Assembly (NCBI GenBank): GCA_964034945.1
Contig: OZ035962.1
Location: 12,591,888-12,655,887 of the forward strand
Reading direction: 5' to 3'
Length of the DNA: 64,000 nucleotides
From: Chrysopilus asiliformis
Taxonomy: Eukaryota; Arthropoda; Insecta; Diptera; Rhagionidae
Made by a program: the position numbers and the translations under genes. Below the pieces are notes generated by a model. It was not told the origin of the DNA, searched no databases, and was given only the letters and a program-made list of their open reading frames with translations. Position 1 is the stretch's first letter. Every line of letters starts with the position of its first letter. This document shows, piece after piece, positions 62,640 to 64,000 of this stretch.

Positions 62640-63543
62640 TTACTTAAGTAAAGACCATTTAAGCTGTTCTCTGGCCGATTGCAGCACCTAAATGAGAAAA
62701 GAATTAAAGTATAGAATGTAATTTCCGTAATTAATATAAATTTTAATACAGAACTAAGGCGTTTCACAAGATTTGAAATACAAAAATTGTTAACCGGGTT
62801 TTTACTAAACAATACTACATAAAAAATATGAATATATCTTAAATCTGTGTTATTGAATAATTTTTTTTATCGTCTTGCTACCAAAACAGCCCATGAATAG
62901 CGTTTGTTACCTGTGCCACTGTTTGCTCTCCAATTGGAATGTCATCGTTCCGTAAGTCGACTCTTTTCACAACTGAGGCTGGATCTGCGTCCAGAATTAT
63001 TCTAAAATCGCCAGATTTTCATTAATAAATCATGGAAAGGTATTTTTTTTACTTACCCTCCATCGCAGATCTCATCGAAGGCCAACATTATGATCTCGAG
63101 ATTGTCCATGACAGACTTCCATTCAACATTTTTCTTTAGAATCAAACTCACTGAATCGTGGAGACAATTCAGGACAGACAATAAAATTAATTCATTCTCT
63201 TGTGTACTGCCCATTACGTAGAAGAAGACATTTACGTTACTTCTGTACACGCAAGTGAGGCCATCGAGCATGATTACTTCGCCATTCGCCCTGTGCGTCT
63301 TGGTAAACAGATTCTTCTCGAATTGTTTTTGCTCCTTGACTGTCGGAAGGATATTTTTGTCGTAGTATTTTGCAAGTAGCCGGTCTCCATCCAGATCCAG
63401 GATGCACATGCCCTTCACAATCGAAAGTGTTGGTTCCTGTAATGCAATTACAATTACGGAGGATAGTTAAATGCAAGGGTAAACACAAAACCAACGAAAG
63501 TCGGCTTCTTGAGTCTAAAACAAAACCAGAAACTCACCAGCAT
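62640..63543 (-). CDS. COPZ: Coatomer subunit zeta (COPI), 4 exons, 174 aa
   Basis: Exons (minus strand): 63543-63538 (six bases, only M-L), 63436-63057, 63001-62911, 62687-62640; 525 bases in frame. Zeta-COP is the small adaptin-like subunit of the COPI coat in Golgi-to-ER and intra-Golgi traffic. Matching blocks: EPTLSIVKGMCILDLDGDRL, AKYYDKN, KEQKQFEKNLFTKTHR, FFYVMGSTQENELIL, LAFDEICDGG, EQTVAQVLQSAREQLKW ending SLLK. Length fits the family (about 177 aa). The two-codon first exon is inferred from an ATG-CTG with a consensus GTGAGT donor and a frame-correct acceptor; a longer alternative 5' end cannot be excluded. The product acts in the same trafficking step as USE1, its upstream neighbour, though there is no sign of joint regulation. 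Confidence 0.95.
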
Positions 63544-64000
63544 TTTGATGTTTTTGTGATTATTCCCAATGTATTTTGATGCGAGGATCCTCTTGGGTAC
63601 TTCTTCTACGTTCTTAATATATATTTTAAACCTCTAAATATTGAAAAACAAGGAATCACAAAAAACCAACGACGAACCCCAGTTTGACGTGTACAAATTG
63701 CCTCATGGAGGTTTTTTATCAAGTGGTGCCAGTTTGGATATTTTTCGAACAAGTAAACTAGAGAGCTTATAATCTAGAAAGTGGTACTGTATGCACATGG
63801 GAAAAATCCTGGATTTCTTTTGCACTTACGAGGATTTGCGCTTATCCGATACTCTTTTAGCAGCAAAACTTTGTGTACTTATGCGGAATCCTTTTTTCTG
63901 CACGGAATTGTGAGCTTATCAGGGTCTCCAATTTCAGAAAACTGTGCATTTATTTTTTAGGATTGTGAAATCACAACAAAACTGCAAGGGTTTCTACCCT
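63544..64000. other. Upstream flank of COPZ, no gene recognised
   Basis: Presumed COPZ promoter and 5' UTR; no further exon or element was supported before the window edge. Confidence 0.4.

Overview
This 64 kb window is AT-rich eukaryotic DNA with introns, almost certainly from an insect and probably a dipteran. The evidence is a full insect-type DM4/12-domain gene, a Rab19-type GTPase, GT-AG introns in every gene, and a dense load of short transposable elements. The species cannot be fixed from the sequence alone.

Eight multi-exon genes could be assembled exon by exon with phases that close. On the minus strand: a DM4/12 secreted or membrane protein (6431-9697, 7 exons, 385 aa); Rab19 (22460-23571, 4 exons, 219 aa); SLX4/MUS312 (25430-31509, 7 exons, 1128 aa); a 98-aa single-span membrane protein (31520-31874) whose stop codon lies 10 bases before the SLX4 start in the same exon; small nuclear ribonucleoprotein SmF (58646-58998, 88 aa); and coatomer zeta (62640-63543, 174 aa). 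On the plus strand: Transportin-1 (33419-47632, 12 coding exons, 888 aa) and the SNARE USE1 (59639-60621, 5 exons, 233 aa). A ninth, intronless ORF of 463 aa (1985-3376) looks like a P-element/THAP9-type transposase core without its zinc finger.

Layout: 0-6 kb is transposon territory with the P-like ORF; 6.4-9.7 kb is the DM4/12 gene; 9.7-22.4 kb is repeat-rich intergenic DNA holding a head-to-head Tc1 'snapback' element and two large palindromes; 22.4-47.6 kb is the gene-rich core; 47.6-58.6 kb is a very AT-rich stretch with no recognisable gene; 58.6-64 kb is a compact housekeeping cluster. Apart from the possible dicistron the genes do not form one pathway: vesicle traffic (Rab19, USE1, COPZ), nuclear import (Tnpo), splicing (SmF) and DNA repair (SLX4) are simply neighbours.

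The non-genic part carries most of the unusual material. Ten short inverted-repeat elements are each flanked by an exact TAA or TTA duplication (Harbinger/Tourist-type MITEs), including two 251-bp copies about 900 bp apart in one Transportin intron that appear to differ at one base, and one copy sitting six bases inside a splice donor. Three perfect or near-perfect hairpins share a 31-32 base centre although their arms differ, and in one of them the centre is flipped. Two TTAA-flanked MITEs, a pogo-like MITE, a Helitron-like remnant and a (CAGA)-bearing dispersed repeat complete the inventory.
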